Assembly: GCF_003265705.1 (NCBI RefSeq)
Contig: NW_020312817.1
Span: forward strand, 26,989,861 to 27,053,860
Source of the DNA: Callorhinus ursinus
Taxonomy: Eukaryota > Chordata > Mammalia > Carnivora > Otariidae
Length of the DNA: 64,000 nucleotides
Direction of reading: 5' to 3'
Each line of letters begins with the position of its first letter. Position 1 is the stretch's first letter. The notes beneath the pieces were generated by a model. It did not search any database. It worked only from the letters and a program-made list of their open reading frames with translations, and was not told the origin of the DNA. Below are positions 1 to 11,711 of this stretch, in pieces. A program made the position numbers and the translations under genes.

Positions 1-30
1 GTGAGTGCCAGTTGTAAATGCTTGGTATTT

Positions 31-219
31 TTAAAAAGATTTGTTTGAGAGCATGAGTGAGAGTGCGGCAGGGGGTGAAGGAAGAGGGAAAGAATCTCAC
101 GCAGACTGTTTGCTGAGTGTGGAGCCTGATGTGGGGCTCGATCTCAACGACGTGGAGATCATGACCTGAGCTGAAATCAATAGTTGGACACTTAACTGAC
201 TGAGCCACCCGGGTGCCCC
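31..219 (-). mobile_element. SINEC (carnivore tRNA-derived SINE), older copy
   Basis: Reads antisense from a short A/T tail (aaaaagatttgtttgag) to the reverse-complement head gactgagccaccc followed by gggtgcccc. It is diverged, with a truncated tail. Confidence 0.85.
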
Positions 220-225
220 AAATCA

Positions 226-443
226 TTTTTTTAAAAGATTTATTTATTTTTTGAGAGAGAGAGGGAGAGCACATGAGCAGGGGGAGGGGCAGAGGAAGAG
301 GGAGAAAGATAATCCCAAGCAGACTCTGCATTGAACACAGAGTCTGCTCGGGATTGAAGGGCACAGCCCCATGACCTTGAGATCACGACCTGAACTGAAG
401 TCAAGAATCAGATGCTTAACAGACTGAGCTATCCAGGCAACCC
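226..443 (-). mobile_element. SINEC, antisense
   Basis: Poly(T)/tttatttattt tail, purine-rich gagagaga body and reverse head ending gagctatccaggcaaccc. It lies directly beside the SINE at 31-219, so two copies sit in tandem. Confidence 0.86.
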
Positions 444-454
444 TAAAAATAAAT

Positions 455-1846
455 TTTTTTGAAATAGAGTTTATATACAGAAAAATTGACCCATTTTAAT
501 TGATGAGATTAAACCCATTCAGTTTGATGACACTTGACATATACATATCTATCTATGCAACCATTACAGTCCATGTATGTTTCATTACCCTAGAAAGTTC
601 CATCATGCCCATTTGCAGTTAATCCCCCAACGTACTGGCTCTGAACCATCATGGATCTATTTTCTTTGAGTACAGATAGTTTGCCTTTTCTAGAATTTTA
701 TATGTACTTTTTTGTATCTGGCCTCTTTTGTTCAGCATGATGTTTTGAGATTTACCTATGTAGTTACATGTGGTAATAGTCCGTTTTTTGCTGATTAGAA
801 TTCCATTGGGTAGATATAGTATAATTTTTCTTTTATTTGTTTATTGACAGTCATTTGACTTGTTTCTGGTTTTGGGCTACTACAGATAAAATGGTAATGA
901 ACATTAATATATATGTCTTTGTGTGGACGTGTTATTTCTCATGGTAACCACTTAGAGTAGAATTGATAGCTCCTGTAGTAAATTTATCTTTATTATTATA
1001 AGAAATTGGCAAAATATTTTCTGTGGTTTGTAAATCATGTTAAATTTCTGCCAGCAGTATGTCAAAGTTCTAATTATTGTAGATCCTTGTCAACATTTAG
1101 TATTTGTCAGTCCTTTAATTAGTATTTCCTACTGACTACTGTTGTCAAGGATCTTTTTGTGTGCTTATTAGCCATTTGTATATCTTTTTAAATGAAGTAC
1201 CTGAACAAATCCATTTTCCACTTTTATATTGGGTTGTTTATCTTCTTTTTGAGTCGTAAGAGTTCTCTGTATTCTGAATACAAGTCCTTTTTCAGATATT
1301 TGTTTTATGAACATAATCTCTTGAGTTTGTAGCCTGGCTTTTCATTTTCTTAACAATGTTTTCAAAGAACAGAAGTTTTTATTTGATGAAGTTCAATTTA
1401 GTAAGTTTTTTCTCACTTGATGGTTTAGGTGTTTTGTGTCCTAATTAAGGACTGCCTGTTTAGCCCAGAGTTGCAAAACTTTTCTCCTGTGATTTCTTCT
1501 GGAAGTTTTTTAGTATTAGCTTCTAGATTAAGGTCTGTGATCTATTTTGATTTAATTTTTGTGTGTGGTATGAGATAAGGGTGAAGGGTCATTTTTTTCC
1601 AAATGGCTATTCAGTTGTTCTACCATCATTTCTTGAAAAGACTTTCCTTTGTTAAAAATCAGTGGACATGTGTGGGTCTAAAATTCCAGACTCTACTCTG
1701 TTCCATTCATCTGTATATCTGTCTTCATGCCCGTACCACGCTGTCTTGGCTTTGGAGTATTTCTTGAAATCAGGTACTCTATCAGTCCCCTAAGTCCTCA
1801 GATTTTATTCTTTTCCAAATTGTTTTGGCTATTCTAGATCCTGTTG
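455..1846 (-). mobile_element. Old L1 fragment (3' UTR plus ORF2 3' part)
   Basis: Antisense LINE-1: the left side resembles an old L1 3' end and the right side is decayed reverse-transcriptase-distal ORF2. Typical reverse-strand L1 phrases such as ctgtatatctgtcttcatgc and the ttttggctattctaga region are visible. Many stops; not coding. It ends near 1846, where L1 similarity stops. Confidence 0.8.
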
Positions 1847-2176
1847 AGAAACAGAGTTGGGAGTTGATATTTCAGATGAGAATTTAGAGCAGAGTAGAAA
1901 GACTTGATTTTAAATCCTGATGCATCAGCAGAGGGGCTTTTGCTCCTGGGCTCCCTGAATGATAGCTGTTCTTCCCTATTATTGATATTGCCAGTGCATT
2001 CCTGAGGTATAGATGCCATGTCCTCCGGTTCTACACAGCAAACTATCCCCAAATATGTGTTCCACAAGAAACAGCCTATTGACCATATGTAGACATTGTA
2101 TAATTTTTAACAAAAAGGTGAATTATCCCTCCTTAGTAATCAGTTGCATACAGTGTGTTGAATGAATCAAATTTAA

Positions 2177-2326
<150 letters not shown>

Positions 2327-2686
2327 TAAGTCAGTTACTCACTTGCATATTGGTTTTCTTATGTTGAGGAAAACTTTATTCCAGGAGGTGTCCCAAGTTC
2401 TGGATGAATAGGGAATCTTATAATGCTTACAAGGATCAAGAATAGTGGGGCATCTGATTACCACTAAACTACCAGTGCTCTCCGCTGGGCAACTAAGTAA
2501 AGGGTTAGAGATTAGAAATCTCAGGTATCTCCTTTGAGTTAGTATAACTTCACCTTCTCTTTCCTTCATAAGCAAAATTTCTTTGGTTAGCCTTAGCTAG
2601 GAATAAACTTTTAATAAAATATTTAGGAGAGCTGAGAATGATTATTTTGACCTTTGAGGATATTTACATTCCAAAGGATAGAATTA

Positions 2687-2889
2687 TTATTATTATTATT
2701 TTTTAAGATTTTATTTATTCATTTAAGAGAGAGAGCATGAGCAGCGGGGAGAGGCAGGGGGAGTGGGAGAGGGAGAAGCAGACGCCCCCGCTGAGCAGGA
2801 AGCCCGATGTGGGGCTCGATCCCAGGACCTGGGGATCATGACCTGAGCCACAGGCAGACGCTTAACCACCTGAGCCACCCACGCGCCCC
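2687..2889 (-). mobile_element. SINEC, antisense, with 12-bp target duplication
   Basis: Full-length antisense SINE with poly(T) extended by (att)n. Flanked by the direct repeat aggatagaatta at 2675-2686 and 2890-2901, a clear target-site duplication (TSD). Confidence 0.93.
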
Positions 2890-2934
2890 AGGATAGAATT
2901 ACTTCTTAATACTGTCGAACGTTATGTGTGTTGG

Positions 2935-3388
2935 AAACAGTTTTTCCTTTTATTTTTATTTTTTTCAACTTTAAAGTGATTTCAAAATTGGAAAAAAAAG
3001 TTGCAAGGGTAAGACATTGCAGAGAACTTTGGGAATAATTTTCTAACATGATACTGTATCATCCCTGAATACTTTAGTGTGTGCTTCCAATAAACTAGGG
3101 AATTTTTTGTACATAGCCACAATACAGCTATCAAAATGAGGAAGTTAACTTTCATACTGTCCTGTCATTTAATACTCAGATCCCATTCAAGGTGTCCAGT
3201 TGTCCCAGTAATCTCCTTTGTAGCACAGGGCCCACGGTAGAATATATGTGTTTCTTTTAGTTTTCACTGTCTCTCCAATTACTGTCAGTCTTGGAATAGT
3301 TCCTCATTTTTGCTTGACTTTCATGGTCTTGACATTTCTGAAATTTATAAGCCTTTGTAGACTTTGCCTCTTGAATTTGACTTACTTT
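2935..3388 (-). mobile_element. Old L1-type 3' UTR fragment, part 1
   Basis: Matches by eye the old mammalian L1 3' region that reads antisense as a run including gttgtcccagtaatctcctttgtag and ggaatagttcctca. Related fragments lie at 39010-39560 and 60490-60755, all in this orientation. It continues after the SINEs at 3389 and 3635. Confidence 0.6.
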
Positions 3389-3543
3389 ATTTATTTTTTT
3401 AAAAGATTTTATTTATTTATTTGAGAGAGAGAGCACATGAGAGGGGGGAGGGTCAGAGGGCGAAGCAGACTCCCTGCTGAGCAGGGAGCCCGATACGGGA
3501 CTCGATTCCAGGACTCCAGGATCATCACCTGAGCCGAAGACAG
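3389..3543 (-). mobile_element. SINEC, antisense, 5'-truncated
   Basis: Lacks the terminal 30 or so bases of the SINE head (it stops at gagccgaagacag). It is still flanked by a near-perfect direct repeat of gaatttgacttacttt (from 3373) and aaatttgacttatttt (from about 3544). A truncated SINE with an intact TSD implies incomplete reverse transcription. Confidence 0.85.
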
Positions 3544-4095
3544 AAATTTGACTTATTTTAAAAAAAATTACGATTAGATTCGCATTATGCATCATTAGCA
3601 TGGATATCAGAGAAGGGAAGTTTTGTGGTTCTTTTTTTTTAATTGATTTTATTTATTTATTGACAGAGAGCACGCACAAGCAGGGGGAGCTGCAGAGGGA
3701 GAGGGAGAAGCAGGCTCCCCATTGAGCAGGGAGCCTGATGCGGGGCTCAATCCCAGGACCCTGGGATCATGACCCGAGCTGAAGGCAGATGCTTAACTGA
3801 CTGAGCCACCAGGCACCCCATGTTTTGTGGTTCTTATTGCATCCTAGCAGTAGAACACAGTTTTGATTTGTCCCACTACTGCTGATGTTAACTTTGATCA
3901 CATGATTGATGCCGTCTTTGCCAGGCTTCTTCATCGTAAAGTTTTTCTTTTTCACCCTTGTAATTAACATTTTGTGGGAAGGTGCTTTTGGACTACATAA
4001 ATATCTCATTTCTCATTTAGAGACTTAGTAATGTTCAAAATGCAGTATTTCACAAAGTTCCAAAATTTAGAACAAATTAGTAATGGGTAATTTGT
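3544..4095 (-). mobile_element. Old L1-type 3' UTR fragment, part 2
   Basis: Continuation of the element at 2935-3388, interrupted by the SINE at 3635-3820. It carries the same phrases as the copy near 39.4 kb (the ctccat/cttcatcgtaaagtt...cttgtaattaa region). Confidence 0.55.
3635..3820 (-). mobile_element. SINEC, antisense, with target duplication
   Basis: Antisense SINE flanked by ttttgtggttctt on both sides (about 3621-3633 and 3823-3835). The head reads gagccaccaggcacccc. Confidence 0.92.
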
Positions 4096-4266
4096 AAAAA
4101 AAAAAAAAAAATTGTCTCTTAACTCAGTAGAACTTATCCTTTTGTCTTCCACTCATAGCATTATACCCCTTTTTCACATTTCATTTACATAAAAGTTGAA
4201 TGCAGTCCTCTAGTCCTTTTGTTTGGGTAAAAGGGATCACACATACAGATAGAGCTCTGTTTCTCT

Positions 4267-4465
4267 TCTTTTTTTTTTTTTAAAGATTTTATTTATTTAT
4301 TTGAGAGCAAGAGAGAAAGCATGAATAGGGGGAGGGGCAGAGGGAGAGGGAGAAGCAGACTCCTCACTGAGTGGGGACCCCAATGTGGAGCTCGATCCGA
4401 GGACCCCGAGATTATGACCTGAGTTGAAGGCAGATGTTCAACTGATTGAGCCACCCAGGCACCCC
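4267..4465 (-). mobile_element. SINEC, antisense
   Basis: Poly(T), aaagattttatttatttattt, gagagcaagagag and a reverse head ending gccacccaggcacccc. Full length. Confidence 0.92.
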
Positions 4466-4629
4466 GGTAGCTATTTCTAAGCCCAGATCTCTTGTTCTAT
4501 CACATGATTTGATTCCAGTGACAGATTTTATGCTTACTAATGAATTGTCCAATTCATAATGATTCTTAGTATGTAAATAATTTAAATAACAACCATTTGT
4601 GAGCAGTTCCACATGCTAGCAATTGCACC

Positions 4630-4758
4630 ATGCACTTTCCACATTACCCCTCATTAATGTTCTAGCAACCCTAGAGGTTACTTTCTCCATTTTTCAGATA
4701 GGAAATCGGGGTTCAAATGGCTGAATGACTTGCTCAGAATTACAGAGCAAAGTTAAAC
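4630..4758 (-). mobile_element. MIR (mammalian-wide interspersed repeat)
   Basis: The antisense MIR core is recognisable: ccatttttcagataggaaa, then tgaatgacttgctcagaattacagag. Ancient and diverged. Confidence 0.75.
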
Positions 4759-4944
4759 AAAATATACATATGCCCAGGGATTCTGTCAGTTGAGCTTTAT
4801 GTATAATGAGTTAGACTTCACAGTTGAGAGAGGACTGAAAAACAAAACAGAAAAATGCTGTTTTCAAATACCGGTTTTTCCTCCAAATACAATATTGGTG
4901 GAATCTTAATATATGGAACAGTTAGAAGTGCTGAGTGGATTTTT

Positions 4945-5157
4945 TTTTATTTTTTATTATCTATTTATTTTTTAAAGATTTTATTTATTTGACACAGAGA
5001 GACACAGCGAAAGAGGAAACACAAGCAGAGGGAGTGGGAAAGGGAGAAGCAGGCTTCCCGTCAAGCGGGGAGCCCGATGCAGGGCTCGATCCCAGGACCC
5101 CGGGATCATGACCTGAGCCGAAGGCAGACGCTTAATGACTGAGCCACCCAGGCGCCC
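4945..5157 (-). mobile_element. SINEC, antisense, with target duplication
   Basis: Flanked by tgctgagtgga/gttttt (from 4929 and from 5158). It has an extended tttttattttttattatctattt tail and the full reverse head gagccacccaggcgccc. Confidence 0.93.
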
Positions 5158-5479
5158 TGCTGAGTGGGTTTTATAGGCAATTTAAATCTTCCCTGTTTGG
5201 TAGAAACTACTTCATTATTGTCTGAATCTTGGGCATCTGATGCAGTGTTTATAAACGGATAAGAACATTAGTGAATTGATGATTTACATCAACTGAGTTA
5301 TTGTGGGGGTTGTAAACAGTGATTTTGTAATACTGCCTGATCTCTGTGTAATCCCCATGGCCATTATCCCTATGGAGAGGTGACTTGGACTTTGTAGTAG
5401 GCTGGGTTAGTTTAGAAAGGAAACACAGAGAAGGTGAATTCTTATAGATGGTAGATTGGTGAAATAGTGGGGCTAGGAA

Positions 5480-5692
5480 AAAAGAGACAAAAAACCAGAC
5501 TCTTAAATACAGAGAACAAACTGATGGTTGCCAGAGGGGTGGGGGTGGGGGAGATGGGTAGAAATAATAAAGGGGATTAAGAGTAGACTTATTTTGAGCA
5601 CTGAGAAATATATAGAATTGTTGAGTCATTATATTGTGTACCTGAAGCTTATATAACACTGTATGTTAATTATACTTGAATTAAAAAAAAGG
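5480..5692 (+). mobile_element. L1 3' end fragment, sense
   Basis: Ends in the L1 3' terminus style (attgtgtacctgaagcttat, ttaattatacttgaatt, then A-rich). The upstream part reads agagaacaaactgatggttg, as in other carnivore L1 3' regions. It is one of the few sense L1 tails here. Confidence 0.75.
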
Positions 5693-6390
5693 GTAACCAC
5701 TATCCTGAATTTTCTATTTGTCATTTTCTTGCCTTTTCAAAAAATATATTTACTTACATGTTTTTATACTTCTAAGTCAATTGTTTTTATTTGTTTTTTT
5801 TCTGAGCTTTATAAAAGTTGTATCTTACTATTATGTAGTCTTCTGTGATTGTTTTTTTCCTCTCATTATTATGTTTTTATGGTTCATTCATGTTTTATAT
5901 GTAGCTACCATTTACTTTGGATTATAGCATTCCAGTGGGTGAATATTTCTCATTTTATCACTCTCCTTTTAGACATCTGGATTATTTCAATATTTTTTCC
6001 TGTTATACACACTATAATTATGGATATTTGTGTATACATTCCTGGTACACCTGTTCAAGAATTTCTCTGGGCTCTATGGAATTATTGAGCTAAGGATATA
6101 TGAAGGTTCATGTTATACGATAGTGCTAAATTGTTTAACGAAATTGTCCTATCAAATTATACTTGGATCAGCAGGATCTAAGAATTCCCATTGTTCTGCC
6201 TCTTTGACAACCTCTTAATTTTTGCCTAACGGTCACAGTAATATTTTATTTTTTTGGCATGAGTTTGATAAATAGGAGCTGTTGCCATGTTAATTCTTTT
6301 CATTTTCTTTGTGAAGGGGCACAGATTGGATTTCTTTCTCCTAGTAAAATTAATTATGTTGACATTTAGTACCAACCACATTTTGTCATC
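5693..6390 (-). mobile_element. Old L1 3' UTR fragment, antisense
   Basis: AT-rich antisense sequence resembling an L1M 3' region (gggtaaccactatcctgaat, then ggttcattcatgttttatatg and the gcattccagtgggtgaat region). Several open frames inside are AT-rich artefacts. The right part (6240-6390) is uncertain. Confidence 0.6.
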
Positions 6391-6392
6391 AT

Positions 6393-6570
6393 TTTAAAAA
6401 AATATTTATTTATTTGGAGGGGGGTAGAGGGAGAGGGAGAGAGAAACTCAAGCAGACTCTGCATTGAGTGCGGAGCCTGATGTGGGACTTGATCTCACGA
6501 CCCTGAGATCATGACCTGAGCTGAAACCAAGAGTTGGACACTTAACTGAATGCTCCACCCAGGCACCCCA
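6393..6570 (-). mobile_element. SINEC, antisense, older
   Basis: Short tail (aaaaaaatatttatttattt) and the GA-rich body. The head has an atypical tgctccacccaggcacccc where most copies have gagccaccc. Confidence 0.85.
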
Positions 6571-6772
6571 TTTGTGGATTTTATTACTTACTTATTACAT
6601 TGTTAATTTTCATACTTATCTTTGGAAAACTTGTATCTCTTGGTATATAATGCAGTAATACTAAAATACATGCTTTGAAATATATAAAGTTTATGTTGCC
6701 TTTTTAAAAATTTTATTTCATTAGTTAAAAACATGCGTTTTAGAATTAATTTGCTTTTTTTGTAATTTAAAG

Positions 6773-6839
6773 CACAAATTTCCAAAAGAATAACCCAGTG
6801 CATAAGTTGACTGAAGAGGAGCTGCTGACATTTACGTCG
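6773..6839 (+). CDS. TTC27: TTC27 internal exon (67 nt, about residues 351-373)
   Basis: Second TTC27 exon. Its first base completes the Cys codon left open by the exon at 2213-2325, and then 22 codons follow (TNFQKNNPVHKLTEEELL then TFTS), ending in phase 0 before a consensus gtgagt donor at 6840. The acceptor is gtaatttaaag, with the pyrimidine tract broken by purines and so rather weak. The peptide continues the TTC27 frame without a gap or stop. Small size and a weak acceptor make it a candidate for occasional skipping. Skipping it alone would shift the frame, while skipping it together with the previous exon removes exactly 180 nt (60 codons) in frame. Confidence 0.92.
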
Positions 6840-6989
6840 GTGAGTCATGTCTCGTCCTGTCCATTGCATGTTTTTCCTTGTGCGTTCTATTGCTTCTGTT
6901 ATATACTTGGCTCAGATTGCTCATATTGAAACACTGCCACTTAAGGAAATTAAGGAGAAGAAAACCTCACCATTTTAGTTTCCAAACTG

Positions 6990-7105
6990 CACATATCTTG
7001 CTGTTGATGTAAACATAAGCATTTTTCTTTGTACTTGCTTGGATTTGAGGGCAGTGGCCAAATAGTTCTTGTAGGGCTCCATAAATGTTCAATGAATAAA
7101 TGAAA
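6990..7105 (+). mobile_element. Possible L2 3' end
   Basis: Contains ggatttgagggcagtggcc and ccataaatgttcaatgaataaatgaa, resembling the 3' end of L2 with its TGAA-type tail. Weak. Confidence 0.4.
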
Positions 7106-8029
7106 TGACAGAGCAAGAGTCTGACTCCTCACTCCAAAGCCACCGTAGTATGCACCTCTCTTGTCTAAAACCGAGGGTGATGCCTAAAGGTGACGAGAAA
7201 GAGGGCGTCAGAGAGTGAGGACCAGAAGCAGGGGGGTGTGGGTTAGAGAGGCCCAGGAAGGGGGCAGTGTCGAGAGCACGAGGTGCTCGTCAGCATTCGG
7301 CACTGTAGAGCTGAGAGGAGAAAGGCCGTGGGCACTGCTAATCAGGGGCGCCCTGCTTATTTCTAGGACAGTTTCAGTGGAGTGTTGTGTAGTCACCTCA
7401 TTACAGGGAATTAAGGAGAGAATGGGATGTAAGAAAATTAAATTGCTAAAGACCACAGTCGGAAAAGAATGGCAGTGAAAAGGAAGGGTTGAGTAATAGA
7501 TGTGTGAGGATTTGAGATCAAAGAAGGCTTTTCAAGAACAGAAAAGTCACAGACCCAACGGTCAGTCAGTATCTTCTTAGCTGTATGGATGAAAAGATAA
7601 CGCACATCTTTGATGAGCACAAGTTGCTTAAGATAATTTTTTCAAAGGCATTTTTATTATTATAGTTAAAATCAAGAGAGAATTCTGATGTTTTCTTTCT
7701 TTGTTATTTTTCAGATAAGGCAAAAATGAAGTACTTTTATCTGTAGAAAAGCTAGCTTACTTTGTATTGTAATATAAATTTTGCAAGTTACTGTTTCCTG
7801 CCTACGGTTTTGGAGCCGGTTGGATGTTAATCCCTTGAGTTCTCTGGGTGCCTACGTTATTTTCTCACTTGATTATCTTAGAAATCTTTGGTGTTTATGA
7901 TGAGAACATATCTGTGTTTAGGTAACTATGTGGAAATGTCCCTGTTTATTCATGACATAAGCTGTAAGGAATTTGACAAGTAAAGTGTTAAACATTTTCT
8001 TAAAAGATTAATTTAAGAAATTATTCTAT
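7106..8029. other. Intron sequence with no recognised repeat
   Basis: I see no repeat family or exon. Open frames on both strands near 7210-7480 overlap each other and lack splice or protein-family support. The TTTTAAGAAT-type AT-rich part from 7620 is featureless. Confidence 0.5.
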
Positions 8030-8440
8030 ATTTCCTATTCAGCAAATCTCTATTGCATACTGACTATGTGTCAAGCATTGTGCTCGTCATAGGGGGATAC
8101 AGTGTCAACAAAGTCTTTTCCCTCTTGGCGTTTACATCGATTTACATTCTTGTGGGGACAATACACAGTATACCAAGAGAGAAATAATGTATCTAACAGA
8201 TGTGCTCTGGGGACATATAGAGCCGGGTAAGGGAATACAAATGGCGTGGGGAGGGCTGTTTTAGACAAGGTGGTGGGGAGGATCACAGTAGGAAGGATGT
8301 GGAGGGTCTGGAATGGTGGTGAGTTTGAGTTACTGTAGGGAAGTAGAGAGCTGGATGGGGACAAGTGCCTAGATGATGAATGTGACCGGGACACTTGGGT
8401 TTCTTCTGATGACTGGGGTAAACAGGATGTTAACATGTGC
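8030..8440 (+). mobile_element. Ancient mammalian interspersed repeat (family uncertain, LINE2-like 3' type)
   Basis: Begins with a decayed form of the motif actatgtgtcaagcattgtg, then ggggatacagtg...aacaaagtc, typical of a common mammalian-wide repeat. Related pieces are at 17520-17810, 28612-28820 and 42830-42915. The 121-residue antisense frame here is chance. Confidence 0.5.
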
Positions 8441-8684
8441 TAGGAAGTGATCCTTCTGGCCTCTTATGGGTAGGAGGTCAATAATAACTTCTTCTTAGGA
8501 TGGGTCTTAGCAGTTTATCAAGGTATATGTATTATCCATAGTTATCCTAAAAAGACACTAAAATACTCTATATTCAAGCAGTTCAATTTTTTTTTTTAGC
8601 ATTTCCAGTTGGTGGGGATATATTTCTTCCTTTTTAAAAAAACTTCTTTTTTTTCCTGTTTCTTTCTTTTTAAATTATTTTTAT

Positions 8685-8985
8685 TTAAAAAATTTTTTAA
8701 ATTTAAACTCAATTTAATTAACATACACTGTATTATTAGTCTCAGAGGTAGAATTTAGTGATTCATCAGTTGCATACAACACCCAGTGCTCATTACTTCA
8801 AATGCCCTCTCCAATGCCCATCACCCAGTTATCCCATGGCCCACCCACCTCCCCTCCAGCAACCCTCAGTTTGTTTCCTAGAGTTAAGATTCTCTTAGTC
8901 TCTCGTTTGCCTTTCTGATCCCCTACCCCAGCACCGCCCCTCCTTCTTGTTCCTCTCTACTATGAAGTTCTTCTGAAATGGTTAA
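8685..8985 (-). mobile_element. Carnivore L1 3' UTR, antisense
   Basis: Reads ttaattaacatacactgtattattag, gtgattcatcagttgcatac, acacccagtgctcatta, then caaccctcagtttgtttcct. The same tail recurs at 19942, 30341, 33395, 35906, 61541 and 61938. It is a 3' end only. Confidence 0.88.
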
Positions 8986-9589
8986 CTTTGGTACCCTCTG
9001 GGGTGGGTAACTCATCTCTTCTAACTTGGAATGAAGGTCATAAATTTGAGTTTCATACTTTTCTCCCAAGGGCTTTATAATACATCCTTTTTTTGCTCTC
9101 TGTCCTCCAACTCTCGTCCAAGTCAGAACTGACCTGAGGACTGATCTTTTTGGAGGAAGACTGTTTGATTACAGTGATGCCTAGTGCCAGGCCTGACTCT
9201 TCTCAGGAGATGAATTTTTTAATTCCAGGAAAATCTTTAGTTCATAAGAAGTAGGGCAAGGAACTTATACGTGAGGACGGCTTTTAGGAGCCCCAAGGAT
9301 ACTTTGTGATTTGCACCACCCCCTTCTTTTGTTGATCCCAAAGGAAGCATACAGACTACACTAGAAAAATCCAGATGAGCCATTGTCAACTCATCTTGCA
9401 TTTATCAGTCCTTCCTGATATTCCTTCTTTGTGCATGATACTGACGCAGATAATAAGATGAATTAGAAGTGGCCCCTGGTTTCAATGAAAAATTTCATTG
9501 AAATTTATATCCTATATAATTGAATATCCTGTATATAAAGATCCTTTATCTATTACTCCAAAAGACTATTTGAGGCAAAAGGGAACACT
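8986..9589. other. Intron sequence with no recognised repeat
   Basis: No repeat family, exon or regulatory motif recognised. A small palindrome-like tgaaaaatttcattgaaatt lies near 9488. Confidence 0.45.
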
Positions 9590-9840
9590 TTTAGGTGCTG
9601 TCCCTCTTCTGAACTCTTGAACTTCTTTCTGTGCCTTTCTTCTAACAAGGACCATATTTGGGCTTATAATTATTTATGTTTATGTCTTATTGCTCCCACA
9701 AGACTATAAGCTCCCCATTTCAGGGACTGGGCTCTGTTCTTCTCTGGGTCTTCTACAAGGCCCCGTATAGTTTTTCAATGCTTCAGTCATAGCTGTTGCT
9801 CAATAAATGGATGCAGAGGAAGAGAATGAATGAAATATGC
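9590..9840 (+). mobile_element. L2 3' end
   Basis: Typical L2 phrasing: cacaagactataagctcccc, cagggactgggctctgttc, gcccc...tatagt and gctcaataaatggatgcag...gaatgaatga. Confidence 0.78.
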
Positions 9841-10354
9841 TTGAACCCTGGAGAGGATTTATTTCTGTCCCATAACTCAGTGCAGCATTGCTCCACTTAG
9901 TTTTATAACTTCAGGTAGTGCTATGTGATGTGAAGGATAACCGCTTGTTTTATCTTCTTCATCTCTGTAATGAGGGAAGGGCGGTGTGCCCCTTCCTCAG
10001 CCCTGAAAACTTGCTCTGAGGATCAAATTTGAGAATGTCCTGAAAGTACCTTTGAGTAGATAGAGCTGGTGCACGCATAGCTTCGGGGATGAGCGGGGCC
10101 ATCTGATCACTGGTTTGCGGGACAGCATTCTGTTTTCAAGGAGTAAGAATTCCTAAGTGGAGAAGACCTGTTTGAAATTGGCTGTAGACGGGGAGAAGAG
10201 AGCAGAGAGTAAAGAAAGGGCACTCTTTCCTGCTGGGAGGCCATTTCCCTTCTGCGGCAGCGGTGTGGGGGCCTGGAACTGGGCCTCTCAACTACCGAGA
10301 CTAGGAAGTATCTTTAGTTAATAGAAGAGCAAGAATAATACAAGTCTTCATACT

Positions 10355-10445
10355 CCTACCAGTGGGTTGTAAGCACTTGAAGGGATGGGGGACTGTAGTT
10401 ACTATCGGATATTTGTTAAATATTTATTGAATAAACAAATGAATT
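10355..10445 (+). mobile_element. L2 3' end, short
   Basis: tgtaagcacttgaagggatgggg then ggatatttgttaaatatttattgaataaacaaatgaat, a decayed L2 terminus. Confidence 0.65.
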
Positions 10446-11711
10446 ATTCCCGAATTTTGTTCAGTTTTAGTGAATTGTCTTAAAGTTGTAAAGTAAAGTA
10501 AAATCTCTTTTTTGGAGAAATTTTTAGTAGTGTTTTCCTATTGGTGGAGCATGTTGAAATATATGTGAGATATGTTGGGGGAAGGTTTTCATTCAGCAGT
10601 GTCAGAAGCTTATCCTAAAAGGAATACTTTCTTTTTTTAAGGTTGTCATAATATAGTGCTGTTCCTGAGATATTTGATCCACACATTTCAGGAAAACTGA
10701 ATGACTCATAGTAAAAATAACCCATATTGTTTTAGAGAGCCATTTATGTTGTATCGGCTTGATAATTTAAAATTAGCTGTTATCTACGTTATTTCCTTTC
10801 ACATGGGCCAAGTCAGTGACATTCAGTAATGCTTTTAATTTCCTTTCATTGTTGAAAATGGGAACAATTTAGTTAATTCATACAGGTGTTTCAGTTTTCA
10901 TTGGCAGAAGTTTTGCTTCAGTGTGAATTGATACTGGCAGCCTGCCTTCTGAGTGTCCGCTCTGAAGCCTCAAGGTCTCTGTAAATGAAAAAAGGAAAAA
11001 GACGTTTCGAGGTTGTACATTATATGGTACATATTTTCTGTTGCTGCTGTTAATTTTAAAGCTGTTTAATAAATGCTTATCTATGATCATAAAATAGTTT
11101 GCAAACCATTTTTACAGATTAAAATGATTGCCTATTTTTCTTTTAGGGCATACTCATTTCTTAATTTTCTAAGATAGGCAGTAGAACTTTGTGAGATAGC
11201 CGTGATACTTCTGATAGTTTGTGTTAACATTACACGATGACACATCCTATATTAAGCAGTTATAGGTCAGGATTTTGATTTTCTTTCTGGTTTGAATACT
11301 TGTCTCTCAAAATGTTACTTGTACATTTTAATAGGCATGTATTGATAATGAACATTGTAGTGATATCTGGGTTTTAAGTTGGTAACTTTTAAAGCAGTAA
11401 GAGGTAGCATGCTTTATTTTTTGTGCCAGTTTTTAGGTTAACTGTTATTAAACAGGATTATTAAATATTTTTTGACTGTAGTCGAACTGAGTTCCTTGTA
11501 TATATCCTACTTCAGGAATAGGCAGAATGAGTAATAGGATTAGTGGGATCAAGGCTCTTTTCTTACCACCGTCTACTTTGGTAACTGCTAGACTTCTTTC
11601 TTCACTGTTAACCATGGCTTTAAGGTTAATACTTATTTGTGGGTTTACTTCTAGCCACGTTGGAGTAACTTGGTACTGACTTTGAACTTTTACTGTAAGC
11701 AACTACACAAC
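10446..11711. other. Intron sequence with no recognised repeat
   Basis: AT-rich unique-looking intron. Frames of 70 and 84 residues on the minus strand have no family resemblance and are probably chance. Confidence 0.5.

Noticed and set aside
5249..6218. Cluster of overlapping small frames on both strands
   Set aside because: AT-rich L1 3' UTR text; no protein family, and the frames overlap one another.
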